From: Crambe crambe | Lineage: Eukaryota; Porifera; Demospongiae; Poecilosclerida; Crambeidae | Assembly: GCA_963924555.1 (NCBI GenBank) | Contig: OZ004589.1 | Span: 1,116,001 to 1,180,000 of the forward strand | Direction: 5' to 3' | Length of the DNA: 64,000 bases | In this document: positions 20,595 to 30,465 of the stretch, piece after piece | How positions within the stretch are numbered: position 1 is the stretch's first letter | How the letters are laid out: every line of letters begins with the position of its first letter | The notes under the pieces: model-generated | The model's input: only the letters and a program-made list of their open reading frames with translations | The model's database searches: none | What the model was told of the DNA's origin: nothing | Program-made: the position numbers and the translations under genes

Positions 20595-22361
20595 TTATTT
20601 TCTTAATGGCTGGATGCCCAGTTTAGCTCTCAGTTCATTAGCTTGCTTTATCTCCAGATCTTCATCTTCAGTGCTCGCTTTTTCCTTCTTCTCCTTCTTG
20701 TGTGAGGACTTCGATGACTTCTTGTCCCGACTGCTCTTCTCCGACCCCCTACTGCTTCGATCCTTCTCATGGGGGTGGTGCTTACTGGATGGGGAATGTG
20801 ACCTGCTGTGTCGTCGTCCATGTCTACTCTGGCGGGGAGAATGTGAACGCGATCGATGGCGCCGTGGAGAGTGGGACCTACTCCTACTGCGTCTGAAAGA
20901 GGGAAAAAAATTAATATAATAGATATCAGATTTTATAGGAATTACAATACTTTCGATTGTCTCTTCTGTCTCTATCCCTCTCTCTCCCTCGTTCTCCACG
21001 ATGAGGACTAGCAGAGGAACGTCTTCTTGAGGATGGGGGCGGGGATTTCTCCCCTTCATCCTCTTCCTCCTCCGACTCCACATCGGAGAGGTCCTCATCA
21101 AGGGCACTGACCCTTGGTTCCAACTCCTCGTTCTGTTCCAGAATGTATCTCTTTTGCACTCTGGGTAGGATGATGTCACAACATCGCTCCTCATGTAGAA
21201 GTTCGTCCACAAACTCATCAATGTGAATAAGCTCAAATTCTGAATAGAAATTAATGGTCAGTAATAATTACCGAAAAAAACAACAAACAAAAACAAACAA
21301 AAAACAAACAAAACAAACAAACAGTGGAACCACACTGCAATTGTACTGTGTACAGTGGAACCCAATAATTTACTCTGAAAGAGGACAAACCTCTCGACAA
21401 AGGACAATTAATCTGTACAGAAATAACCTCTCCACAACCTTAGGACGAAAAGATTAGGTCCCATTATTTGGAAGTTTCACTGCACACACTCAACCTCCAA
21501 AAGAGGCTACAAAGGACAATCTCTCTATACAAAAATAACCTCTCTATATACACAAGACAAAAAGAAGGTCCCAAGTGCGTGTACACTCCATATAAAACAA
21601 CCTTCAAAAGAGGATAAACTCTCTACAAAGGACAAAAGGATGGGTCTCAAGTGCGTCCATTATTTGGAGGTTCTACTGTATTTTCAGGAAGAACCTGGTG
21701 TGATGGGATAGCTAACACATTGACAGTACCAGTCATGACTTGACATGGGTAGGTACAAATGGACTTATACATACGTCCATCTCTTTTCTTTCTCTTGAGC
21801 TTGCGATAGTCATTGTACAGGGGCTCCAAGTAGTTGTAGCACTCCATTGTGTCACCCACCAAACGCAAATACATAGCACCCAAAGCTCGCACGTATCTGT
21901 ATGTATATAATAGTGAATGTGACTATACAAATGATGACCCTTTACCATACTTGTAATCTGGGTTTTTGATGAATTCCACGATGATATCCTTGGAGGGCTG
22001 TATCTGGAGCATTTTGAGGATGAGGCAAAGGAAAGGAGTGGGTTTAATATTGCTACTAAAGTGTCCTCCGACATGGTCCAGCTCCATTGCTTTGTCTACT
22101 AACAATTCCGCTATGAAAGAGAGAGAGAATGTTTTAACGTATTCCCTAAACAGGGAAAAATAGTAGACACACGGTACCCAATAAGACTACCATCACTGTG
22201 GCATCACCGAGAAAAGATCCCTTAAACTTACCAGTGAGTCCAAAGCATTCTTCTTTCCAGTACTGGCAGTCATAAATCCTAGTCCTTATGATCTTCTCCA
22301 CCAGATACTGGGGATTTGTGCCTTTCACGGATTTGGCGTCTTTGGCAGTTCTATTTGCCAT
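20595..22361 (-). CDS. PRPF38A: pre-mRNA-splicing factor 38A
   Basis: Spliceosomal B-complex protein, nuclear, 332 residues. Exons: 22232-22361, 21951-22110, 21775-21896, 20951-21239, 20595-20892; phases agree throughout. The start at 22361 gives MANRTAKDAKSVKGTNPQYL, nearly the vertebrate N-terminus. The PRP38 domain is complete, with EKIIRTRIYDCQYWKEECFG, NIKPTPFLCLILKMLQIQPS, CYNYLEPLYNDYRKLKRKKR and PRVQKRYILEQ. The second half is acidic (SDVESEEEEDEGE) followed by RS/SR repeats (RRSRSRSHSPRRHRSRSHSP), as in human, but it ends in a Lys-rich tail, ...LGIQPLRK. An intron between exons 3 and 4 carries a family B element. Confidence 0.96.
21353..21678. repeat. TA-flanked palindromic element, family B (CAGTGGAACC...)
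   Basis: It begins TA|CAGTGGAACCCAATAATTTA and ends TATTTGGAGGTTCTACTG|TA. Internal repeats read GAGGACAAACCTCTC and ACAAAGGACAAT. Another copy of the terminus lies at 21322. It is in the PRPF38A intron. A Tc1/mariner-type MITE is inferred from the TA flanks and imperfect inverted ends. Confidence 0.6.
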
Positions 22362-23676
22362 CACGCACCTGGAGTTTCTCGCCTCTCTACTGCTAACTCA
22401 GCCACTAGCTACCTCCTCTGAACTTTGAACCGAAAACGCGCGCGCGATTCCCGCATGGTGGGCGTGTTCCTTCACTGAAAGAATTTCTCTATTCCCCTAT
22501 TCCAAGAGTTCAAAATTATAGCTTCAGTTGAAACAACTGTGATCTATAAATTATCACATTTTAGCGGTATTCAATTTCCCTATTCCAATAGCTTCAGTTG
22601 ACATCAACTGTCTGGCCTGGTTTCAATGGTGATGGAGGAACTTTAATTATTTTGATCATCAAGAGTACATTTTGCAGTTAATGACACACTTGCCAGTTGG
22701 AATGAAAATTAGCTAGATGTCCATACATTGTAGGATTTGTAGCTAACAAACCAGATAGTCATTATGGACACTACACTGGTCAATTAAGGCAAGGGTCTAA
22801 CTAAGGAAATGCATAGTCTGGTGTCGCCAACGGCTGACGACACCAGACTAATTAAAGGAGAGGTCTTTAACTAACACTCAACAACATTAGTTAGGTAATG
22901 GTAATGATATTCTCCCAGAATTCAATGGCTATTTCAATGACTTCTACATTATCACATAGCTATTCTCCAAAACTTTTTGGGATCTTCAGATCAACATTCC
23001 TTAATCCTTCAAGGAACAAATCTGGACTGCTGAATAATTACCACAAGTAGGTTAATTATCTACATTTATGCAGAAGAGGGTATGTAGCTAATGTATTAAG
23101 ACTACAAACATAGCAACCTTGCAAATAGTACAAGTGTACAAGGTATTAATTAGTGCTTAAAAGACTTGACCGGCATAATTATTTGAATAATAGGATCATT
23201 TTCCCCTACCACACCCATTTTTAGCATCTTGTTGCTTCCGTCTGAAAGTTGAAGTAGGTAAAATGTCTTCTAGGAGTCATTTAATAATAGTTACGGAGAG
23301 AAATTAGCTAATAATAATGCAGACATGTAGAAGAGAGTTTTGCACTATAACCAACAGTAATAAGGACTAGTGTTCCCTTGAATTAGACATGCATGTGTTA
23401 ACAACTTATAGCAGCTAGTTATGGATGTACTTCATTCTGTGGGGACTATTCACATGGCCTAACTAATTATTTATGCATGCACTACATGCAGTACCCATTT
23501 AACCCAGCTTTGTTGTGTTACAATTATGTTTGATCAGATGACGTATATAACTGATGCTGATGTTCTGCTAACAATGAAATAATAATCTGTGGTTTATGCT
23601 TCATGAATTACATGCTACGAACACATGCGTGATATTTGATAGCTAACTCATTATAGTAACGAATATCTTTGTAAAA
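22362..23676. other. intergenic region between PRPF38A and hydroxylase-like gene
   Basis: Contains the PRPF38A promoter, with a CpG-rich GCGCGCGCG run at 22438-22446 just upstream of the start codon. A small palindrome sits at 22822-22850 (CTGGTGTCGCCAACGGCTGACGACACCAG), a stem-loop candidate. No gene is seen. Confidence 0.6.
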
Positions 23677-24843
23677 TCAGTTCAAGTTTGGTATGTCAAG
23701 AATTAAAACAATTCGAGTATCTTTCCCATTGTGGTAGACCTCGTGTTCCCAGGAGCTGTCAAACATTATTACTTTTCCCTCTTGCCACGTTCTCCACTCG
23801 TTCCCTACTCGAATCTTTGCTCCACCAGTGTGGATCAACGTAAGGTGTATTCTGAGTCTAGAATTGGATGGTCCTGTGTGTGGCTTGATATGTGTTCCAG
23901 GTTGAATTGTAGAAAATTTGATTTCAATGAAATCTGTGTTGCAGTCTTGTATGATCTTCACTGTCTCTGTGAAGAATCTGGAATATGCGGTGAAATTTTG
24001 AGCTCCTGGGTGTTTTAAGTACATTACTGTCCATATCTTATCCACATCAATTGCAGCCTTGTTTGAAATGTCGTCAGCCATAGCAACTTTCCCATAGTTC
24101 AGATTCGATAGAAGTTCACTGTAGATCTTGGCATACCCAGCTTCAAGCTTACGAATGAAAGGATAGTCATTAGGATTGTGCCATGGCTTGGAATTAGTTT
24201 TAGGAATGTAAAACCATTCTGGACGTTGTAAGATATGGGGCCAAAGGCCTCTCTCTACTGCATTAGAAAATAGTGCATTTGCCAAAGCTTTTGATCCATA
24301 CGACATCAAGGCCAATCCAAATTGACTGATGATAAAGGTACTGTTTGGATGCAACACGACTGCTTTGGTGTACAAGTCGATCTCTTCAAGTGGATTTAAC
24401 CTCATTTCAGTACGTCTTAAATCAAATAACTTCAAAGCTTGTTTATCTCCCGACGGTGCCTCTTGTAAGACTTGCAACATCTCCCAGTAAAAATGACTGA
24501 AATCATCTTTCTTCCTGTAGATTGGGAAAGTTTCTTTGCAGTTCATGAATAATCGCTCATCCACATCGAGTTGATTCATCACACTTGAAAAGCTCAGTAT
24601 CTCCTTCTGCATCTTCCTCTGGTACATATGCACACATCTATGGGTTGAAGAAACATTCACAAACATGCAGTATTGAATAAGTTCAGAGCATGGATTATCA
24701 TTTTCCCTGAGCACTAGGTCTCGGCCAGGCACGAGTTGGAATCTGAAGAGTTCCTTGCTGCTCGTCCATCCTGAAGATATTGGCTGGTAGCATGAAGCTG
24801 TATGCAGCAGTATGGTCAGAAGGGTAGCGAATTTCAAAAACAT
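23677..24843 (-). CDS. secreted aspartyl/asparaginyl beta-hydroxylase-like dioxygenase
   Basis: Fe(II)/2-oxoglutarate oxygenase of the ASPH family, 388 residues in one exon. The N-terminus (MFLKFATLLTILLHTASC) is a signal peptide, so it should act in the ER lumen or outside the cell. The C-terminal third is the catalytic domain. GPSNSRLRIHLTLIHTGG holds the first iron-binding His, and FDSSWEHEVYHNGKDTRIVL holds the second His and the 2-oxoglutarate-binding Arg. A Trp-rich segment at about residues 195-230 (RGLWPHILQRPEWFYIP, then PWHNPNDYPFIRKLE) is the usual ASPH pre-catalytic region, preceded by a TPR-like helix pair. Unlike vertebrate ASPH there is no type II membrane anchor or acidic stalk. 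The substrate is unknown; EGF-like domains would be the family guess. The absence of introns contrasts with most neighbours. Confidence 0.88.
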   Translation of the reverse strand: MFLKFATLLTILLHTASCYQPISSGWTSSKELFRFQLVPGRDLVLRENDNPCSELIQYCMFVNVSSTHRCVHMYQRKMQKEILSFSSVMNQLDVDERLFMNCKETFPIYRKKDDFSHFYWEMLQVLQEAPSGDKQALKLFDLRRTEMRLNPLEEIDLYTKAVVLHPNSTFIISQFGLALMSYGSKALANALFSNAVERGLWPHILQRPEWFYIPKTNSKPWHNPNDYPFIRKLEAGYAKIYSELLSNLNYGKVAMADDISNKAAIDVDKIWTVMYLKHPGAQNFTAYSRFFTETVKIIQDCNTDFIEIKFSTIQPGTHIKPHTGPSNSRLRIHLTLIHTGGAKIRVGNEWRTWQEGKVIMFDSSWEHEVYHNGKDTRIVLILDIPNLN

Positions 24844-25129
24844 GACTAAGAAAAGTTTACTAGTTCTATCTTGCCGTTCGTGATCGTGGATTGCTACTTA
24901 ATCCGTGATTTTTATAGTGCAGCTGAAGTTAGTTATTATTAAATTTCTGCGCATGCTCTGTAGACCTAGAAATATCTACGCGCAAACAATGCAATGATAG
25001 GGCCCGCATCAAAATTAAGTGGAAGTTGCATGTCAGAGAGCCGTATAAAATAGTCACTGCAAAGCTGCATGTAATTAATATGACATGATAATAATACAGT
25101 GAATTGCTAAACTATATCAGTCCTCAACA
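24844..25129. other. short intergenic spacer
   Basis: Spacer between the hydroxylase-like start and the FAM192A stop. TGCGCATGCTCTG at 24950 is a half-match to the NRF-1-like site. No gene is seen. Confidence 0.5.
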
Positions 25130-28100
25130 TCAGTCATCCTCAGAGGAATCACTTGAATAAGCAACAAGTCCTGACGAGCTTTTGATGTTTTCAGCATCAT
25201 TTTCTCTTTTTCCTGTCTGCTCGCTTTCTTCCTCTGTCTTATCAGACAGAGAAGAAGAACTCAACTTTGTCTTCTTCTTAGGAGATACTTGCTTCTCATC
25301 CGACTCACTGCTAGACTTCCTGTGAGTGTGTGTGCAAATGAAATCAACCTGATATTTACACATGAATTTTAGTAATCCAGATTATGTATTAAGTTACCAA
25401 GCTCTCAGTATAGCTGTAGGTGCTATACAGCTGTGCAGTTGTCATTCAAATAACCCCTAGGGTCTTATCTTATAACCCCTTGGCCCCAACAGCTATGTAA
25501 TATAATGAATCTGAGCAAGAAAGGGTCATATAAAAATTTCTTAATTAAATTTTCTCCAGAAAACATCTCTGTAACCCAATCTATCACATCGAGCGGACGA
25601 GGATTATAGTTGAGTGATATAACTAGTTTAGCGTCCTCCCCCTAATTCTAAGAATAAGTCAAAGAATGTTTATATTGTTGTCAGATGAGCAATAGAGCAA
25701 TGTTTGCACTGCTTTGGTTCGTCGACTCTATCACCAACGACTTAAAAGCACCAACAGTAACTAAAACAATATTTCATCTCGGGACCAAATAAGGGACACA
25801 CTTGGGACCTACGTAGCCTTTCGTCCTTTGTAGAGAGGTTGTCCTCTTGTGGAAATAGAATGTATAATACAGATTGTTCTGGCTTGTTCTCTTTCGAAGT
25901 GTCCTTTAATCGGAGGTTCCACTGAGGGAATGAACTTCCAGTCAGAAGGTTGAATGCAAATCATTTCCCCTGTTCACACTCGACTTCAAGTGTGGATGCA
26001 CACGTACACATAGTCACAGGAACCAGAACAAACAATTATTACTAGTATGTTTACGAATTCTCATTTCATTCATACACCGAAATGAACATGATACTTCCTT
26101 GGTAGCTAATAACCAATGTGCTACATTTTTTTTAGTGATCTCTTTAGTATCCTGATGCATAACTAGGATATGTGCATCAGCCTACTAAAAAAATGTAATT
26201 TGATAATAGTACAAGGCTGTATAATGTATCCTAGTTATGCATCAGGGCACTAAAGAAATGTAATTTAATATAGTACAAGGCTACTATATTAAATAAGGGA
26301 AAAAAACATTTCATGAAATGAACAAGGCTGTATAATATATAATATCCTGATGCATAACTAGGATATATTATACAGCCTTGTACTATTATTAAATTACATT
26401 CTGATGCATATGTACTATATTAATGAAATAGTGGCAACCCTGTAACTAGGATTGCATTTAAATTACATTTCTTTGGTAGGCTGATGCACATATACAAGAT
26501 CCAGATGCGTAACCAGGACATACACAACTTTTTACTATATCAAATTACTTTCTAGGATGACTATCTAATTAACCACAAGTCATTATAACAAGTGCACTTT
26601 TATAGACTAAGCAATTAATCAAAGTTGAAATTACACCTGTAGAGAAGCACAGTAACCCCTCCTTCCTCTAATTTTGATGCTTCCCCAAGAAAAAAAAATA
26701 TATATATTAGGGTCAAAGTTCAAAAATATTGAGCACCCCCAATGTTGGGAGTTGATTACCATAGTTACGTACACAATTATACACATCCTAATTACTGATT
26801 CCACTAGCTCAAGGCGCCCTCCACAAACTTATAGCTAATAACAACATAATAGGGTATCAAACCTTTTTCTTTTAGTCTTTATTGAACCAGCAATCAGTGC
26901 CAGCTGCGATTTAGGATCACTTGTTGTCGAGTTACTTATAAGACTACCTCTGCTTGTAAGATTTCGGTTCCCTGAAGCATCCTTTACAGAAGATCCTGAG
27001 CTATTCTTGCCAAGGGCTTCAGATTGTCCTGACGACAGCGAAGGTGCAGTGGCTTCTTCTTCGAGTTTGGCTACCGCATCCTGCAAGATAACAAACCTTT
27101 AACAACTGCCTTGCCTAAGGCAATAATGAGCTTAGGCATTGAATGTCTCACTGGCTAGAGTTATGTCTAAATGTCTATTTGCAATCCATTATTCACTTGA
27201 TCCCAAAAATCATCTCCTCTAACTTTCACATTTGACAGAGAACTGATCTATGAACTGGTTTTTTTTTTGTTTTGTTTTTTTTTTTTTTTTGAAATTTGGT
27301 TTAGAATTGAGAAAGTTATAGTAGTTAGAATGAAATGATCAAAGGATCAAGTGAACGTAAAAACTTTAGTCCATTTTTATCAGTCAATAGCCATGACATT
27401 AGGACTTTCATCATGTCAGAATAATAATCAAGCACTGAGAAATAATTCTAGGCTGCTGCTGACTAGTTAGAACCACCCTGGTCAGAATCTGCTTAATTGT
27501 AATAGTGTCAGGACAAACAGGAAAATGGCCGGACAAACGCTAACTGGAGTTTTTGCCTGGACATTTTGTTACTGTCTGGATTGCATTGAGTAAATATTTC
27601 CTAATGTGAGATCACTTTCACATTCAAATCTGCATTGCAATTGATATGGGTAGAGTGACAATAACTATGTGACAATAACTACATCAGGTGTGTCAAATCA
27701 GTGCAAATGCTATGCCATCAAATGTCTGGTCAACTGTATGTGAATTGTCATAACTGGTCCTGCAACCCCAGAAAAAGATGTGTTATTCAGAGGAATTTAG
27801 AAAGAAAGGCTAGTGGGAAGGAGTGGGAAGAAGTGGGTGGTTTCACACATTTATAGCATCCAATTGAGCATGTCGTGGAAAGAAAAAAGAAGACATATGT
27901 CATCCATAGAAAAGACAACTTGAAGGACAACTGGGATTTCACACCCACAGATATGGTTTCTCTTGTATATACTTCACCTTCCCCTCTCAAAACTGGATTT
28001 ATGTGAGGGTGGCAGGATCTAAGTGATAAGGAGAGACACCTCTGCAATTATCAAGACAGCTAAATAATAATCAGGACACCTCTCTAATAATCAGGACACC

Positions 28101-30157
28101 TCTCTAATAATCAGGACACTGCTCTAATAATCAGGACACCTTTCTAATAATCAGGACATCTCTCTAATAATCAGGACACTTCTCTAATAACCAGGACACT
28201 TCTCTAATAATCGGGACTCTTGGGACTCATTTGCACTTACTCTGTATGCATGAACTTCTTCTGTTTCCCTTCGGATCAAAGTGGCTTCATGTTCAGCCTG
28301 TCTCTGGGCCACCGAGGTCAGAAAGCTGGCTTCTTCCTCATCCAAACCTTTGTAAATCATATTCTCTGAAAACAAACAAAGTCTTGTGTAAGTAAATTCA
28401 GTAAAAATCTGACGGGTGACTAAAAGAGGAAGCTGGACATGTGCAATGTCAGTAATACACACGTACAGAAAACTTCACACTTTTGGGACCAGAAGAAAGT
28501 GTCCTGATGAATCCGGTGTCCTGATTAGAGTAGTGTCCTGATTAGAGTGGTGTCCTGATTAAAGTGGTGTCCTTATTCATGGACAAATTGAAATGGGATA
28601 TTGAAATGGGACATAAATGTGTCCTGATTAGAGGGGTGGCTGATAATTAGTGTCCTGTGTTTTTTTACAATGTCCTGATGTTTTTTACAGATAAGTGTCC
28701 TGATGTATTTTACAGATAAGTGTCCTGATTATAGAGGTGTCCTGATTATAGAGGTGCTACTTATGGAGTCCACACAGGAAAATTCCACCATTAGAACTAA
28801 AAGTCTATTTCATTCACTTGATCCCTTGAACATTCGCTACATCTGCTCTAACTTTCTCAATTCTTGACCAAATTTCACATTTACAACACCAGCAGAGAGA
28901 GAGCTGATCATCCACTCTATGAGCTAGTTTTGAAATTTGAAATTGGTCAAGAATTGAGAAAGTTATAGCAGTTATAGTGAATGATCAAAGGGATCAAGTG
29001 TAGACTTTAACATAGCTAATGCACTCATAAGAAATCTTGCATTTCTCTGCTATAATTTGGTGTGGTTCAGCTCTATATAGCATTGGTATGATATGACCAC
29101 ATGAAATAAATTTTTTGAATACTGATGTTGGGATGAGAAAGAATCTGCGTACCTAGCTCAGATTTTTTTTCCCAGAAATTGCCTTGTGATGAAAATCATG
29201 CAATGGAATCTTAAATTTCAAGCATTCCGCACCATTGCACCGAACAGATGCAAATTCTTTCCTATCCCAAGACGCATGTACCAGTAATGGGAGAAATGGT
29301 TTGTTCCACTTTGTCTTTTAATTTCCACTAATTGGAGTGTCCACTCAAACAGAAAACTTTATTATTGGCAGGAATTTATAAGTCAAAAGGGCCTTGAAGT
29401 TTCAACACACAAGAGATTTCCAGTTAAAAGGGAATCAGATAACATGCAGAGAATGTTGGGATGAGTTCAGTCAGTGTCCCCTTGGCTCCAGTCCTGGCAG
29501 CCTACTTTAAGATGCATGTAGCAGACTTTATGTGTACCCTATCAGGGTTTCATCTAGGAATTTCACCTTGGAGGGGAAGCTCATGGAATGTGTGGCCGTA
29601 AGGCCATGGTGAGGGGGAGGGTGCAGGAGGGGGATGTGCCCCCTCCCATGAAGCCAAAAATGCTTAAATCCTAAAATAATACTTAGAAGTATTTGTTGTC
29701 CTGAAATTGGCTTGGGGGGGAGGAAGCTGGGTCAGTTTGGGGGGGAAGTTGAGCTGCTTGGAGGGGAAGCTTCCCCTGTGCCCCCTTCCTTAGATGAAAC
29801 CCTGCCTACTTCAGTGGTGGAACCTTAGTGTGTGGACACAGTGGAACCAGGAAAGCAATGTCTTGACCAAACCTCATCCAATTTTGCTCACTGAATTTGA
29901 ATTGTTCCTCCCATTCTTCTTGTTTCCTGTCTTTTTGTTCCTTGAGTCTCTCATATAAGGTCCGAGGATCATAAACTTCTTCAGGACGTTCTGAAATGAA
30001 TCAACCCCATAAGTACCCAGCCAAGAATTGATAATATCTTAACTCTACCTAATGGCTGATCTGGTCTCCTAACTTTTTCCCATTCTTCCTGTCGTTTCTT
30101 CTTCACCTCTTCAATTTCTTTCTCTGAGATGAATGACTTGAAGGTGGGTGCAGTCAT
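25130..30157 (-). CDS. PSME3IP1: PSME3-interacting protein, FAM192A/NIP30 family
   Basis: Nuclear protein of 246 residues; the human relative binds the PA28-gamma proteasome activator through its C-terminus. Exons: 30049-30157, 29892-29990, 28241-28365, 26863-27080, 25130-25319; lengths total 247 codons with matching phases. NIP30 domain landmarks are [46 protein letters not shown] and [12 protein letters not shown]. The middle is Ser-rich and includes [16 protein letters not shown], like the ALLAGAVKxK segment of relatives. The C-terminus [13 protein letters not shown] matches the conserved phospho-serine PA28-gamma-binding motif GLGAYSxSSD. The large introns are filled with family A and B repeats. 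Confidence 0.93.
26120..26530. repeat. cluster of AT-rich direct and inverted repeats
   Basis: The strings TATCCTGATGCATAACTAGG, ATAGTACAAGGCTGTATAAT and TAAATTACATT recur 3-5 times in both orientations, so the segment can fold into several long hairpins. It lies in the last intron of the FAM192A homologue. The class of element is unknown. Confidence 0.7.
27167..27372. repeat. inverted-repeat element, family A
   Basis: Left arm GTCTATTTGCAATCCATTAT with CACTTGATCCC. Right arm GAATTGAGAAAGTTATAGTA then GATCAAAGGATCAAGTGAAC. The core is interrupted by T-rich sequence at 27259-27290. Confidence 0.65.
28060..28215 (+). repeat. 20-bp tandem repeat, about 7-8 copies
   Basis: Unit AATAATCAGGACACCTCTCT with small changes. 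It carries the TCAGGACAC core of the family B elements and lies just past the FAM192A exon 3 donor. Confidence 0.9.
28480..28760. repeat. diverged family B repeat array
   Basis: GTGTCCTGATTAGAGTGGT and close variants are repeated about 10 times in the opposite sense to the array at 28060-28215. The two arrays therefore flank FAM192A exon 3 as a large inverted pair. Confidence 0.75.
28799..29010. repeat. inverted-repeat element, family A (best copy)
   Basis: Arms of about 75 bp face each other. The left arm has TTCACTTGATCCCTTGAACA and CTTTCTCAATTCTTGACC. The right arm has GGTCAAGAATTGAGAAAGTT and AAAGGGATCAAGTGTAGACT. The core is CAGCAGAGAGAGAGCTGATC. Confidence 0.8.
29543..29804. mobile_element. 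short inverted-repeat element with CAGGGTTTCATCTAGGAA ends
   Basis: The left end CAGGGTTTCATCTAGGAATT is mirrored at the right by TTCCTTAGATGAAACCCTG. A GGAGGGGAAGCT motif repeats near both ends. It is non-coding and sits in FAM192A intron 2. The CAGGG termini suggest a hAT-like non-autonomous element, but I see no clear 8-bp target duplication. Confidence 0.6.
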
Positions 30158-30465
30158 TTTTTTTCTTGGTCCGGAAAGGAAAAGGGTCGGCGAGACTGCA
30201 AGTGGAATACACGCGCGCGCAAATGCACGTGGCTAACTAAAGTGAGACTTCTACCTGGCATAGCTATGGTGCTCTCTGACAGCAGTACTGTCTCACGTGT
30301 ATGGAAGTGAAGTAGAAATCATCATAATTTTTCATTCATTAATTTTCATTCGAATTATTTACAGTGCTGAACAAACAGAGATTATTATATAAAAGTAATA
30401 ATAAGTTTCTTATAATAGAAGTCTATAATAATATAGACTTTATATTATAAAGTCAATAATGTGGT
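30158..30465. other. FAM192A promoter / NPC1-like 3' flank
   Basis: Contains a CpG-rich ACACGCGCGCGCAAATGCACG tract at 30208-30228 next to the FAM192A start and AT-rich sequence beyond. No gene is seen. Confidence 0.5.

Noticed and set aside
21940-21960. PRPF38A exon 2 donor at TATG|gtaaag
   Set aside because: It would break the frame with exon 3. The donor at TACAA|gtatgg joins in phase to give KYVRALG, as in orthologues.
28060-28215. CRISPR-like array of 20-bp repeats
   Set aside because: The units are contiguous without unique spacers, the context is a metazoan intron, and the core belongs to a dispersed element family.
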